DNA of 64,000 nt, from NCBI GenBank assembly GCA_003342895.1, contig PTFA01000010.1, positions 7,629,237 to 7,693,236 on the forward strand. The letters are read 5' to 3'. The DNA is from Casuarius casuarius (Eukaryota; Chordata; Aves; Casuariiformes; Casuariidae). Below are positions 24,725 through 37,977 of the stretch, piece after piece. How positions within the stretch are numbered: the first letter of the stretch is position 1; each line of letters opens with the position of its first letter. The notes beneath the pieces are model-generated. The model worked only from the letters and a program-made list of their open reading frames with translations, was not told the origin of the DNA and ran no database searches. The position numbers and the translations under genes are program-made.

Positions 24725-27700
24725 GGGATTCAGATTCATTGTCTTAGGATGTGGGGAGCCAGGGCTTAAGAAACTCCCAAGCTTGCTAACCGCATGGTAT
24801 TACTCGTTACATGCATAACTGAGAAAAGCAGTACTCCCAGGCGTGAATTAGTGAGTAATGGAAGAAAGGCAATGACTGGGAGGGAGTTAGTTATCTGGTG
24901 CTATTATTTCATTTGGATTGTCTTACAAAGATTTTTGTAAATACAGTTTGCTTATAAGGACAGGATCACACAAGTGTTGTCTTTAGATATTCAACATTTG
25001 CGTAAGTAGCGGCTTATTTTAATCTTAAGATGATGCTTTTTCATAATGTTTTACTAGGGAGTTCACTTGGTGAAGTGCAAATGCAATGTAAACTGCTACA
25101 CAGGAGGTGAAACTTGCTTGATTTTTTTTTTCTCTAGTGATTTTAAAACACTTAGTGCAATGGATTCCCCACTGTGTTTTGTCTTTCTTCAAGGCACTTT
25201 GCCACTTGACAGTATTTGACAGTAGATGATAAACACAGAAGTAATATAGAGCACAACAGGCCACTTACTTCTGTGTAGCTGTTGAACGTTTTAGGTGCCC
25301 TAATAAGCCAAACAGTGCCAAAATAAGCCAACTGAGTAATTAGTTTTTTAAACCACTCTCAAAAGTAAATTTTGTGTTGTCTCCTCCTGCCCTCCCTAAC
25401 TCAACCTTTGAGTAATTGCAATATCCTGAGTTTGCTTATTATAGTTCCGTGCTAATTCCAGCTCTATATTTCCTTCTAACCTTGGAAAATACCCTTATAA
25501 TGTTGCAATACAATGCTGGGAACAGTAATAGCCATTTAGATACTAATACTGCTGGGAAGATGACATCTATTGTATCCTTGGATTTACATCTGAAATCAGT
25601 TCTAATGGATGTGGGAAAAGAATAAAAAACAGACTGAGAAAGAAAAGTGGAAGAGTGCTTGAATTGTGAAGATGGGAACAAAATCCAAATATTTAAATGC
25701 AGGTGGGAGAGAGTTCAGATTTTGGCAGCAGGCATTAGCCGAAAACATTAGTGAGATGGTAGAATCATTTAACAGAAAATGCATGTCCCTGAATAATTTT
25801 GTTCAGTTTGGGCAGTGGGTTGCTGAAGTAAAAAGTTTAATCTGCTGAGGCCAGCCAGGCTCCCAGAGTGATCTTCCTTGCTCCACAGTGAACAGGAGAG
25901 ATGTAGAGGACAGAGCTTTCTCTCCTCTCATTCAGTTGGATTTGCTAGTAAATAACTGCTTGCCTTTATAAACAAAGTAGTCTAGTGAAATTTGTTTTAA
26001 GAGAGTGAGGAGCAACTACTTAATTTCTGTGAAGTGTATGTTGTATGGGTTACACAGGTATGGGTTGTGTCACTTAAAGTTTCATCTGCCCCTCCTGGGC
26101 TTTGCCACTCCTGAGTAATGCAGCCATTCTGAAGTCAGGCTGGTAAAGCCATCAGAGGACATCTTTCTACAATTCCCAAATCAAGATCTTTAAAAATCAG
26201 AGGCTTAGGCGATACATAGTTTTGGATCGTGTTACCATTGCATATATAAATAATGGGCTAGCTAGTTGAAGAAGTATCATCCAAACTAAAATTTGTATGT
26301 GAAGCTGCAGCCTATGTTGCTAGCCAAATGGCTGAGTGATAAATTAGATTACATCTGAGAAAAGAATTTAAGGCAGAAAATGCCAACTCTAGCATTTACA
26401 AATACTGTTCTTCTCTATTATGTTTTCCTGAATGCACGTAGAGAGAAATCACTATTCCTAGTACTCGTGGCCAGAAAGTGTCAATGTTATGTTTAAGGTA
26501 ATGCTTCTTAAGAGACCTTCTTGGAAAAACGTACAATGAAAAAGAAAATATTTGTCAGTACTCGCACAGTACGTAGAAAGCGAGGTCTGTGCCACAAATC
26601 AAACCAGAGAAGGTGAGTAGCCAGCAGTGCCCAGCCTGACACTCCCATTCCTCTCCCTGTCACCCCAATATTTGTGGTAAGCTGCGGCTTGGTGAGATTA
26701 GCTGCGAGTTACCTGGAGACTGTGGCTCTTGAGGAGGCAGTGGGAATGCTCTGCCCAAAGAAAGCAGCAGTGTGAAGAATGGAGTCACAGCAAGGCTCCC
26801 TGTTTAGGGGAAAGAAACCGTGATTCACAGCAAGTCAAGCATGAATAAGGCTTAGATTGGGAAATGGACATTTGAAAAACAGAGTCAGGAATGTAGAGTG
26901 AAGTGTGGAGAGAAAGCAACCTGACAACCACAATTTGTTAAAAGCTCTTGAAAAATTATGTGCTATGACATACGTAGTGTGTTTTTTAAAAAAATTGAAA
27001 ATAAAAAATGCTATTGTCATCATTGAGGTGTTTTTTTGTTTTGCTTTTTTTTGTATGTGTGATGTGGTGAAGCATGTTCATTTGCCTGTGGTGACCCTAC
27101 AAATATGTACCAGTGAGTCCACAGACTTGAGACTGCATCTTCAGTGGATACTTGCTGTGCTATTTAACTTAGTGTGCACATCAATTTTCAAGCAGTTGTA
27201 TGTAGCTTGGAGCAGTGGGGCCTCAAGTAGTCCCTTTGGTATTGTGATGAAGTTAGATGGTCAATTTGGAGGCCTTTTGCACTTGAGTCTACTGAGCCTC
27301 TCAGCCATGGCTTTATTTTTGCTATGGCAATGTACATTGGCTCAGACCTCACCAGATGTCTTAAAAGTTTGGGGCTGCAGGTTTAGTAGAGGTGCTTGTC
27401 AGGACAGAAGGGACGGAGTGTAGGCCTCAAGCTTAGTGTGTTTTGTTCTGATTCAGAAATTTACTGTGAGGAAAAGAAAGAAATTGTAGGTGTCCGCCTA
27501 CTTTGTTTCTGATGATACATTAAAGATGAGGAACACAAATTTTCTATTTGGTATGTGGCCCTACTTTTCATGTATTTCATGCATATAACCAATGGTGGTT
27601 ATACCCGAATAAGTGTTGTGCTTTGTTTGCAATTATAAAGCATCAATAAAAGGTTTTATCAACAGATCCTGTTAGTTATTTAAAAGGAATTCTTTCAGTG

Positions 27701-29110
27701 AAGCGGTCTTTAAAATTTCTCTGACACTCTTAAAACAGTTTCCTCCATCTATTAAAAAGAAAAAGAAAACTGAAGTGCTGGGCTTGCTGACTCTTTAAGT
27801 AAATGGTCTGTTCATCGGTCTTGCTTTGTGGCACGTTGTGGCAGTAAATTGCAATTTATAACTGTGAAAATGACAGCTGAAGAAGGTGGTCAGAAGTGTG
27901 GTGAAAAGCAACAGACAGTAATGTCGGTTGATCTAATAGATGATGTTACTTCCTGAAGAGCCGTGCCTCATTTACTGCTGTGCTGTAGGTGTAACCTGCT
28001 TGTGTGCACCTGCAGGGGCTGGCCATTTTGCCCGAAACAGTCTCTCGGATAAGTTGGTCTCCGGCAAAAGGCATCTGAATAAGCTACTGTGGCGAAAGCT
28101 AGCTTGTGAACTCAGACTTGCAGCACTTGAGCTATTCCACAGTAATTGCCTGTGTGTGTGCTTTTGCCTCATGGTAAAAGCAGTACAGTGTCCTCCTCCC
28201 CCACCAAATTTACCTGGGGAAAGTATGTGTGTGCAGGGTGGTTATTGCGGAACGGCAGACGTGCCTCGGCTTCGCATGGGTGCCCTTGTGCTTACGGGTG
28301 ACTTTAGAGGTCACCTTTCCTCTGGAAACCATCGAATACTGTTTTGTGTTTTTCTGCTAGTATGTGCTATGCCACAAGGATATAAATACCCGTACGCTTT
28401 TGCCTAAAATAAAACGAAGGTCTGCCTGAAGGAGCTAGCTTATTACTAGTAATATAATCAATTAGATCAGTTTTAGTGTGCCGAGTTATTTTATTTAAAA
28501 GAGATTGGATTTTTCTGCTTATGCTGTCCCTTTTTGCTTCCATCTTGAACCTAGAAATTTTTTGCATCTGCTAGCAAATGTCAACCAAATTTTGCAGTGG
28601 GAGAGTGATGTGCAAGGTAGTTAAGGTCCTGTTATTTCGAAAAGACAGGTGGCTAGGCAAAGGTGGGATCCTCTTAATGTCTTGCATGCGGAGAAAGTTG
28701 AAAGGACACCTTGTTGTTGCTAAAGTGGAGAGGTTCCCCTATGTTCCTTCCTCCCCTCGCTCCTGCCTGTCCTGGCTTTAGACTTTGATCTCCTGGTAAG
28801 CTGATTGCTCTTGCTCTCCTAGAGGGTGGGGAAAAAATACTGGATTAGCTCTTTGCTGTTGTGGGGCACACATGGGGGGGACAGAGGGAAGAAACTGTTA
28901 ATTTGGCTCTGGTAGTCTTCCAAACTACCTTTACTAGATGCCTGAGAACCTGTGTGGGAGAGACTGTAAATGCTGTGATGAGGTCCCATATGGAACAGGG
29001 ACAGCTCTGCAGGCAGCCAGTCTTGGTTGCATCCCGTGCTGCTGGAATTTGTTGTGCGAGGGAAGGGGAGGGATGTTTTTGTGTCATCAGGCTGAGGGAC
29101 AGCCGTTTCC

Positions 29111-29215
29111 ATGTGGTCTCAGATAAATCACTTAATCTTTTGGTGTCTCAGTTCATCATCTTACAAAATGATGGTAGTCTACCGTCTCTTTATATTTGTG
29201 TAGTGCTTAGGGTAA
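29111..29215 (+). mobile_element. MIR-type SINE fossil (core and 3' part)
   Basis: The order of segments matches the ancient amniote MIR SINE: tggtctcagataaatcactt, then gtgtctcagttcatcatctt, then acaaaatgatgg, and near the end tgtgtagtgcttag. In MIR these correspond to the region around gacc..gcaagtcacttaac, gcctcagtttcctcatctgt, aaaatgggg and gtaaagcgcttag. The copy is strongly diverged and lacks the tRNA-derived head. Confidence 0.65.
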
Positions 29216-30153
29216 TGGGGTCAGTTATGGCCTGCAGCTCTCATGTGGTTGCGCAACCAAATGATGGTAGGTCTTAGGTCTGTCTTGATGTGTTTTCAAA
29301 AACAATGTTGCTGCAGATTAAATACAGCCCATTCCATAATACAGACCAAAACCACTGTCTCTCAGCTTTTCTGTGAATTATCCATTTTCTCCAATGTTGT
29401 GTTTATTTTTGCACGTCTAGATCTGTGAGAGGAAGAGGGCCACAAAGTGTTGCAACTGCAGAGCCAAAAATGCTCCTTTAGGTACTACATCTGTGTTCTA
29501 GAAGTAAAAAATCTGAAGGGAAGTAGATGTCACAGGATCTTCGCTGCTTTTAGTTGCCTAAGCACAGCTGTGTGCTTTTCGGCAGAATACCTTGCATACT
29601 TTTTCCCCTACCTGGAGCTTCAAAAGAAAGTTCTGGATAGACATGCTTTCCAATTTTCTGGCAACCACCAGTGGCTTTTCCAAGGTGTAATGCTTAACAG
29701 TCTCATAGTCGCAAAGAGGCATGCATACCTAAATAACTGTGTATTGAAATCTCAAAGACCACACGCTGTTCACTGTTGCTCCCTTTTGGGTGTTCACGTT
29801 TCCGACAATCCAAATGGGGAAGCATCATGTGGATTCATTTCTGGTTTGCTTCTTTTCAAATGAGAATTTCAATTCTATAAATCTTTTGCATCACTGAAGC
29901 GCTTGTGTTTTGCGGCAGCGTTCAAAGTCCCAGTCAAGATCAGGCTCCACTGTGCTAAGAATGTTACTCATACCAAGCGCAGGGTGAAAGCCATTGCATC
30001 AGAGAAATTAAAAGCTTCAGTCCTGCGCAAAATTGTGTGTGTGTGCATTACTGATGATGTATAGCCTATATATCTCCCCTATGAGATGGGAGAAAGTTTT
30101 AATGATGTGCAGGGTCAGTGCCTAAATAAAAGTAAGGCTCAACAGGAAGACAG

Positions 30154-30215
30154 AAATATCAATAAATAAATATCAACAAATAAAACATTTATATCAAATA
30201 TCAATAAATAAATAT
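30154..30215. repeat. AT-rich direct repeat, period 42
   Basis: The 20-mer aaatatcaataaataaatat occurs at 30154-30173 and again, exactly, at 30196-30215, and related shorter units lie between. It is a local tandem duplication in AT-rich sequence. Confidence 0.9.
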
Positions 30216-32820
30216 TTTAGTGCAGTTAAAGAAAGCAAAATGGAATCACAGTGTCTTATGTAAATTCTACAGCCTTAATAGGTGGAGATCTGTGGGAGTG
30301 TGGGATTTTTTGTTGCAGTATCACAGCAAACTACGTTTTAAAGAAGACAAAATGGTGGAGGAACAAAAGGGGAGGTGATTTTTATATCTTGGTGAGGAAT
30401 GTCTTCAATTTATAGGCAATAGCTTACGTTGTATTAGGCGTCTGAGGCACAGTATTAATACTGAGAGGATATTTGGGCCTTGTGGTCAGAGGAGTTGCCT
30501 GTTAAATGATGCGACAAGAGTCTGTAGCCCGTCTGTCACCCATGCAGAAGTAAGAGACGATGTGGTACAGCCTCCAAAGCAGGGGAAAAACTGCTGCTAT
30601 AGCCAACATTCCTTGTCACAATAAAAATATGCTCTTTGCTCACATAATAGGTGTTCATTTTGCCTACAGTCATTGTGTTGCCTCATTAAAGTGCAAAGCA
30701 ATTGAAAATACACAGTTGGCAAAGCCAAATTTTGTCCTTGAGTGAATACATATTTTATTACAAGGTATTTTATCAGCATGATTTTAGAAAATAAACTGGT
30801 TTGAAAAAGATCATGTGATCCACATTTGGGCGTAAAGATTTCTGCGAGCGTAGCAAATATTTTATCTATTCTTTTAAAGTTCAGTTTCTTTATGGTTCAG
30901 TTTTACTAATGTGGTTTTCAGGTTAAGTAATGTTTAGAAGGGTCCCTGTACTGCCCTTCAAGATGTAACTTTTGCAGTTTGGCATGGAAGGTTTTACCTT
31001 GCTGCATAAACATTTGTCTGCAGTCTGTGGTGTACGTCCTTTTCTTAAGAACTGTGCAGCCTCAAATTTCCGAATTTGAGTATATAAATTTTGACATGTC
31101 CTAACTGCGGTATTTAAAAAAAAAAAAAGAAAGAAATCTATTCTGACTCTTTAGGCTTTGCTGAAAATACAGGCTCTTTTCAAGAATGAGAAACAAAGTG
31201 TACAATTAAAGTTCAAAGATTTAATCAGGAAGAGCCCTGTAAATCTGGTTATCTTATCTGTTTGGAAGTATTTTAATGCCTCTTCCTGTCACATGCACGC
31301 ACAACTGTTTCTTTTTTGTAGGTCATATTAAAGTCCTCCTCCATGGAGAATATATGGAAACGAGCTTCCCTATCCCAACTGCCAGCAAGTAGCTGTCTCC
31401 AAACTTGTGCAAGTAACAGGTCAGGAGACAGGACTCAGTCTCTAGGCATGTCATCTCACCTACTTGTTCTGCAAATCTTTCTTGTACTTGGGATGCCTGG
31501 CAAAACACTCTCCCATTTCAATTGCAGTAAGGAAAGCAAGTGTATGTCATTATAATAGCTAAACTGTGGCCATGGAGGGCACACTTTATAAAACTAGCTG
31601 GTCTTGGTAACTTCTATCCCAGGAGTTTTAGAAGTGCTTGATGAGGGATCTTGTTGGGTTGTTCATTTTTAAATACTTTTGGAACACAGGGAAAATGCCT
31701 GGAAACTTGGAAAACACTAGTGCTTTTTAAGCTAAAACTAATGCCATCTTTAAAAAGGGTGAGTGAAATGACTCAAAGGTGTTTTATTAATAGCAACCAT
31801 AATCTACGTAAATTCAATGAGGAATGGAAGAGCTGAAAAAAGAGTTACTATCTTAGATTAACTTTATAAAGAGGAGTTTCATAAAAATGAGGAGGCTTGT
31901 AAGAGGAAGAATTAGGAACAGCTGAAATGATGCAAATTGCAGGCAGCATAGGTGGCTTTGAAGGGTGGGAGAAATAGTGTAGGTGAAAGGAGTATGAAGG
32001 AGGCTGTAGGCAAAAAAATCCTTTTAAAAAAAGAAGGCAAAAAGAAATTTGTATTAGGATAATAAAAATCTATAGACTCTAGCAGGTTAAATATAAAATC
32101 ATCAGAAGACTGGCATACAGCTTCCTTAAGAACAGGTTTCTAATAGCATACAAGCCATTTATAAAAGCTTTTTAGATTTGCCAGAAGCTTGCTGAAGAGT
32201 CTGTGGAGTTGTCTTCAGAGAAGAATTATAGAAAAGCAAAATGAATTATTTGCATTAGCATTCACTACAAAAGAAGTAGGTCATTCTTTACAAGGGTGGA
32301 TGAGAGAAATGTTCAGAGAAGAGGTTTTAGAAGAAGTGGTAACATGCACAGTAATAAAACTCCAGAAAGGTACCAGAAGCAGGAACTCCTCTATAAAGTT
32401 GCTGAGCTACTGCTAATCGTGGTTTATAATCTGTTGCTTCATTTAACCTTGCTCTCAGGAGAAAAGGTGATGACAAGTGCAATACCTTAAAATGCAAGCC
32501 CTTGAAAAGGGTGTTACCGATTAGTAGATCCAGCAAAGGGATAAATATTATAGAAGCAACTGGATAATTAGATATGGAAATGTAATACATTGTAGAATTG
32601 ACTTTTAAAGCAGGAAGTCAGGCCACAAGTTAGAGCTCTCTGAAGGTGTTTTAGAGGTAATCAGAGAAATTAAGTCTTCTGTGAGAGATGAGACTGAACA
32701 GTGGGATTCCAGAGCTTGGAAAAGATGAGGAAAGAAATACAGTAGGAATCTGTAAAATGGTGTTTATTGTAGCACAAGAACTAGAGAGTAGCAGGTATAA
32801 AATCAGTGAAAGGAATATTT

Positions 32821-32876
32821 TTCACACTGTGTAAAATTAAGTATTATTTTCACACTGTGTAAAATTAAGTATTATT
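32821..32876. repeat. Perfect 28-bp tandem duplication
   Basis: Two identical 28-bp copies starting ttcacactgtgtaaaattaa stand head to tail (32821-32848 and 32849-32876). The lack of differences points to a recent event or a polymorphic two-copy repeat. Confidence 0.95.
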
Positions 32877-34325
32877 GTTGTTGCCACAGTATACTATGGA
32901 GATAAAAAGTATACCTTTCAGAAGGGATTAGTAAAATTCAAGTATCATAGCTCCATTGGTAACTATTGAGCATGGTATTTTGTCTCTGAAATTTTTAATA
33001 ATTTTTGGAGACAGGAAGAATGTGGTAGGGGAAGAAGCACTTGAAAAAGGCATTCTTCTGTAAATGTATGCTCTTGTCAAATGTTGGAAGCAGTAGCCTG
33101 GGCAAGGTAGACCTCTGGTCTGCTTAAATAAGGAGTTACCTTTCAAGTCTTCTCTTGTATTCCACCAAAAGGTTAGGTAGCTGATGACAGCATCTGCTTC
33201 TGGCCTTAAAATCAATAACAAGTCCACACTATCATGTGCTTTGCTATCTGTGATATGTAAATTAACTACAGTGGACCTATTGATTTTCTTTCTGTAATGT
33301 CTGCTGTTACTGCTTGATAAGGGGATTGACAAGTGAAAATATGCAAGTCAAAACCAAACGTTAATGCTTTTCAAGTTGGAAAGTGCACCAGTTGTTGTCA
33401 GGATTATCCATTAAAGCATTTGAATATAACCATGGTTGGTCACTATATATGCATGTTGCATGTATGTAGCATCAGTATAGCATGTAAAGCATTTTTTCCA
33501 AAAATTTCCCTGTGGTCATAAAAATGCATTCTAAACTAACAGCTTTCTTCTGCTCGGTAGGATGTGATTTGTTGGAAGTGTACATTGACCTGGAACCAGC
33601 AAGGAGATGACTAAGTAAGAGGAAAATGGTTTTAACATGCCTCTGCTTTGCCAAGGAATATGGAAACAATAACAGATTTGTCAAGTCTGTGGGTCAGCTA
33701 GCCTTGTAGTGATATGTGATAGTTCTGTATGCATGACATACTTTTTAACCACTATTTAGGAGATGAAATGTGAATCCTTGTCTGTTTGTCTCAGTTGCCG
33801 ATTATCACCTTCATGAGTATGCTGTTTATTGATCAGATGTACCCAGAGTAAATGTGAGATCCTCATTTCTCTTCCTAATGGCAGGCACGTAATGTGGTCT
33901 GTCTTTTTATTTATTTTACAGTGTAATTTGAAAGCTAAGAATGTGCCTGTCTGGCAATTGCCAAAGCATTTTGATCTATGCACTAAAGCTCTGCAATAGT
34001 CCTTCTTCCGTTTTCCCGTTTTTGTTTTCTCCAAGCCGTGACATCCCCCATGTCGCCTTCCCTTATCACACTAGGGTAAGTTGCATCACTGTGCACCAAA
34101 CGTTCTCCTTGCCAAACTTCAAACAGTATTAAAATGGTTCCTGGTGTGCTTCCTTGTTTGGAAGAGAGTCAACAGCTTGGAAAGTGAGTGTTCAATTTAA
34201 TAAGAGATGGAAGCTTTAGGTTCTGTTTTCTTCCCATGTGAGAGCAAAACTGTGGTCTTTAAGAAAAAATAAATGTAATAAGCGTACAGATGAAATCACA
34301 GGAATGCCCTTTCCTTAGTGAAGAG

Positions 34326-34395
34326 AGAGTAGCTTAGTGGTTAGTGTACTCTGAGATGTGTTGGTGACCAGGTTCAAGTTCTGGCAGATTCAGGA
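34326..34395 (+). mobile_element. tRNA-derived SINE head (MIR-like) with A and B boxes
   Basis: An RNA polymerase III A box (TAGCTTAGTGG, 34330-34340) and B box (GGTTCAAGTTC, 34371-34381) stand 41 bp apart start to start. The sequence between and around them follows the MIR head (agtagc-tagtggtta ... ccaggttcaa-tc-ggc). There is no acceptor stem or anticodon arm, so it is not a tRNA gene. A CT-rich tract follows at 34416. Confidence 0.6.
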
Positions 34396-34415
34396 GTAAG
34401 CCTGAAACACTCAGA

Positions 34416-34481
34416 CCCCTCTCTCTCCCTCCCCTCCTCTCTCCTTCTGTCTTTCTCTCTCTCTCTCCCTCTCCCCTTTTT
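34416..34481. repeat. CT-rich microsatellite
   Basis: This is 66 bp of almost pure pyrimidine with runs of CT dinucleotides, interrupted by a G at 34449. It is simple repeat sequence directly downstream of a SINE head. Confidence 0.95.
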
Positions 34482-35980
34482 GGCTCTTGCAACAAAATAT
34501 TTATGAAGTTAGTCTTTCAACAATATGATCTCATATCGTCCTATAAACTGCATGTGGACCAGTCACTCAGGATGGCCCTGTTTACTGAAGAGTTCAAAGT
34601 GTGGGACAAGGCTTTAAGAAGGAAGTACTGATTTTCAAGAGGAGAGATGTTAAGTGATAGCCAGCGCTGTGAACATTCAGGTATCTCTCTTCTCTAAAAA
34701 TGAAACTTTCTCAATATTGAATTGCTCAAGGCTTTTAGATGATCTCCTCAACTGTCCATTAGTATAAGAACGTAGGACACCAGCAATACCCATTTTAATC
34801 TCTTGTTCTTTTTCTGTGGCTTGCTTTTTGGTTTTGGTCTTTTCCTTTGGTCCTGAAGTTTGTCATGGGATGTAAAGAAGCACCCTGGTCTCTCTTGAGT
34901 GTGAGCACTTGTGGAGCAGGTGGTGTGTTAAACTCTCTTGGGCTTATTGCCTGCGGCTGGGCAGAGATGGGAGGCAGGAGAGCTGGAGTCCATGGCGTGG
35001 GGGGTCCTCGACAGTCTGGCATGCCTCAGTCCTGATGTCCAGTCCTCCTCTGGCAAAACCTCTCTGGAGTCTGAGTGTTCACAGTCTCTCTTCCAGAAAG
35101 TGTCAAGGTGACTTTCTGTCGCCATCTGCTCTCTTGGACCAAGGCTACTCACCTGCTAAAAAATAAAATGTAGTGAATTAATAAAATGTAAGTATTTACA
35201 ACGTGTATTCTATAGCAAGTAATCCCTGTGTACAAACAAAAAAACGGGATCAATTTGTTGGTGAGGGGAATTTCTAACGGTCAGGTAGAAGGCTGCATGG
35301 CCCTTTTCCTGCTATTGCTTCATCTAATTTTTGCTTTCCTACAAATAGCAATTCTAAGCGAAATTCCCTAACGTTGTTAGCTTTGACTTCTCCCTACTGC
35401 ATCACCAAAGCCACCAGCATCCTCCATCCTTCAACAGCGTCTGCTCTTTGGTTCTTTCACTGCTTCCAACATTCGTACTGGATTGTATTTCAACCCCTGA
35501 CTTCCTGTGAAGAAATTCCAGTTACTGTCTCCTTTCTTTCACCTGAGCCCATGTTTTTCTGGGTAGTGCATCACAGACTCTTTATAGTCTAGCTTTGCTT
35601 TTAGTTTTATTTAACCCATACAAGGTTGTAAGTACATAATATAATTTTGAGTGACATATTCCTTTATAGCTCTTCTTACAGTCCTTGGCCTATTCAGCTT
35701 CAGAATTCTTATAGGTGGCCTAAATTAGCCTAAATACACACTTAGTCTTAATTAAAAGTCTCTTAAATAGATTCTAATTTCTTCCTCCTTTTGGAGTCAG
35801 TGAGAGATTAGTAATAAAACAAAATCAGTGGGTTTGTCGCATGATGTATTTGATCAGTGCAGAAACGGGATGACAGCCTCAGGTGTATGGTGAACTCCTC
35901 ATTCCTGTGTGAACATCCAGTGTATTAAGTTGACAATGTTACTTACATTTATCCTGACAAGTAGTGTGTGGGGCTTGAGT

Positions 35981-36022
35981 GGGGGGGGGGGGGGGCGGGG
36001 GTGTGTGTGGGTGTGTGTGGTT

Positions 36023-36055
<33 letters not shown>
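35981..36055. repeat. G15 / GT-rich / T31 composite simple repeat
   Basis: G15 (35981-35995), a C, G5, several GT units and then T31 (36025-36055). The G-rich half can form a G-quadruplex. The T31 run is among the longest homopolymers here and is a likely site of assembly and length errors. Confidence 0.95.
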
Positions 36056-36056
<1 letters not shown>

Positions 36057-37977
36057 TTGTTGTTTTTGCAGGTCAGTTACTAAACTGAGGAGGCACTGGA
36101 ACATGTAAGGTGTATATATGAGAGGTCTTATTTCCTTCAGTGGGATTGTTGCCATTGAAGTTTTGCGCTTCAGTTGAAAAGAGGCTTGAAAGATTTGCAA
36201 TTGATATTGCTGGACCTAGGATTTTGCTCGAAGTGATTCTTTCTGGAACGTAAATGTAATTGGACTGTTGCCAACATGGGGTTTGGAGACCACCTGGGTA
36301 ATTGTCTAGTTCCTCCCCTGACCTCTTGGCTCAGGTGTGTCACTGGAGTGGGCAACAAGTCAGCAAAGCAAAATTAATCCTTTTTTTTCTCTCAGTATGA
36401 GGAAAGGAGGGTTTTCGTGTGAAGGGAAGCTGAGAGCATCTTGAGAAAATAGTGCTGAGCTGATACAAAGCAAATCTAGCTCACCGTGTCAGGTAACGTT
36501 GTCCTAGTTTTGTTTTCATTGCTGTTTACAAATGTTTTTGAAGAGATTTAACCTTCTCAAATTAAGATAATTTTGACTAAGTGTGTATTTAGGCTAATTT
36601 AGGCCAAGACTTGGTTTCTGTCTCGTTCATGAGTCCCTTGGCAAGCATTTGATGTCCCAGTTTGTTTGTAGCTTCCAATAGGCATGTGGACCATCCAAAA
36701 TAGTTTCTATTTCCCAGTGAGGTGCATTCTTAGAAGTACTTTTCCAATCCAAATACCTCACATTTATTACTTTTTTTAATTGCTTAGTGCAATACTTGCT
36801 TACATTTGCTGTTTCAATGTCTTTTCCTGTCAGTAAACTGAGAGCCCCAAAAGACACATGCAGTTACAGTATTCAGTTTATACAGCCAAATGGATGTTTT
36901 GGAAAAAGAGAACTGTATGTGCTGTTTGTCACAGCTGGTGTCCCAACAAGAAAAAAAGTTCTTCTAATGCTGAAGGAAAACAAAATGAAAATAAATAAAT
37001 GAAAATAGTGTAAAAGGATGGCCTTAGCATTTAGCGTCGTTTTTTCCAGCTACTTTAGGGAAAATTGACAGAATGACACACATACAGTGTAGCTCAGCAA
37101 AGGCTCTCAAGTTGCGTTACACAGGCAACAGAGAATGGTCAGAAGAAATTCCTCTGGACAGTTTTGCCATTTGCTCCTCTGGATGTTGCCAGTGTCACAA
37201 TTTTAAGTCTCATACCTTTGTGTGTGTTTTTTGTAAAGCCTAACGTCACGTGAATAGGTAAGGATCTTAATTTAAAGAAATGTACGCTCCTAGTCTTTGG
37301 GATTATACAGAAAAATCTTAAAATATGAAAGTGTTCTGAAGTCTCAAAAAATGCAAGGTAGACAAAACATGGGCAGTTCACCCTAACTTTTAATTTAACA
37401 TATCATTTCTTATTCAGCTTTCTTTTAGGGGACCAGGGGATTTTTAATGATTTTTTGAACTCTGTGTTTGACAGTATGATTCTAGTAAAAATAGTGCGAT
37501 TCTCATGCCCTTTGGGGAATGGAGAACTCGACGCCTTTCTCTTCTGACATATGTAAATGAGGAGAGGGTTGATTTTTAAGAGTTCAGAATAGTTTGTGAA
37601 GGAGAAGAAACAGGATTTGCATTATGCACCGTATCACTGAAAACCAAGCTGTTGTACATCATGGCACTGCCTTTAGGATCTGTGTTTAAGTTCTGCAAAG
37701 GAGGGCTGAGTTGTATGGCGAAGTGATCTTTGCACTGCTTCTGTGAATTCTAAACATCCATAAATCTTCAGTACCTGCCCTTCCCTGCCCGCTTTTATCC
37801 TTCATTGGGCTATTATATTACTGAGGTCCATTCAGTAGTTCTCAATCCTGAATTATTTTTTAATGACCTCTTTGAAAGCTTTTCTTCTGAATTTGTTCTG
37901 CTGCCTCTCTGCTTGCCATAGAATTGCTTAGTTATATAAACAGTCAGGTTAGCTCTTTTCCTTTCTGTGCCTTCCAG

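Larger units (their letters stand above)
16106..37977 (+). other. Intronic sequence upstream of BORCS5 exon 3 (inferred intron 2, part 2)
   Basis: This holds no confirmed gene. The largest open frames (172 codons at 26905-27423, 155 codons at 27940-28407) have no recognisable domain or flanking exon structure and look like chance frames. The stretch includes an exon-like 63-nt segment (19320-19382), purine-rich sequence (19648-19698), a G-quadruplex motif and CpG patch (24560-24724), MIR fossils (29111-29215, 34326-34395), several tandem duplications and a G15/T31 block (35981-36055). It ends in the acceptor of exon 3 at 37976-37977. Confidence 0.6.

Noticed and set aside
26905..27423. 172-codon open frame, the longest in the window
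   Set aside because: No domain or family is recognisable, the composition is rich in Leu/Cys/Phe runs typical of translated non-coding DNA, and no splice or promoter context is present. A frame of this length is plausible by chance across both strands of 64 kb.
27940..28407. 155-codon open frame
   Set aside because: The Cys/Pro-rich translation resembles no known protein, and there is no exon context. It is treated as a chance frame.
34326..34395. Possible tRNA gene (A and B boxes)
   Set aside because: No complementary acceptor stem and no anticodon arm can be drawn. The similarity to the MIR SINE head explains the boxes.
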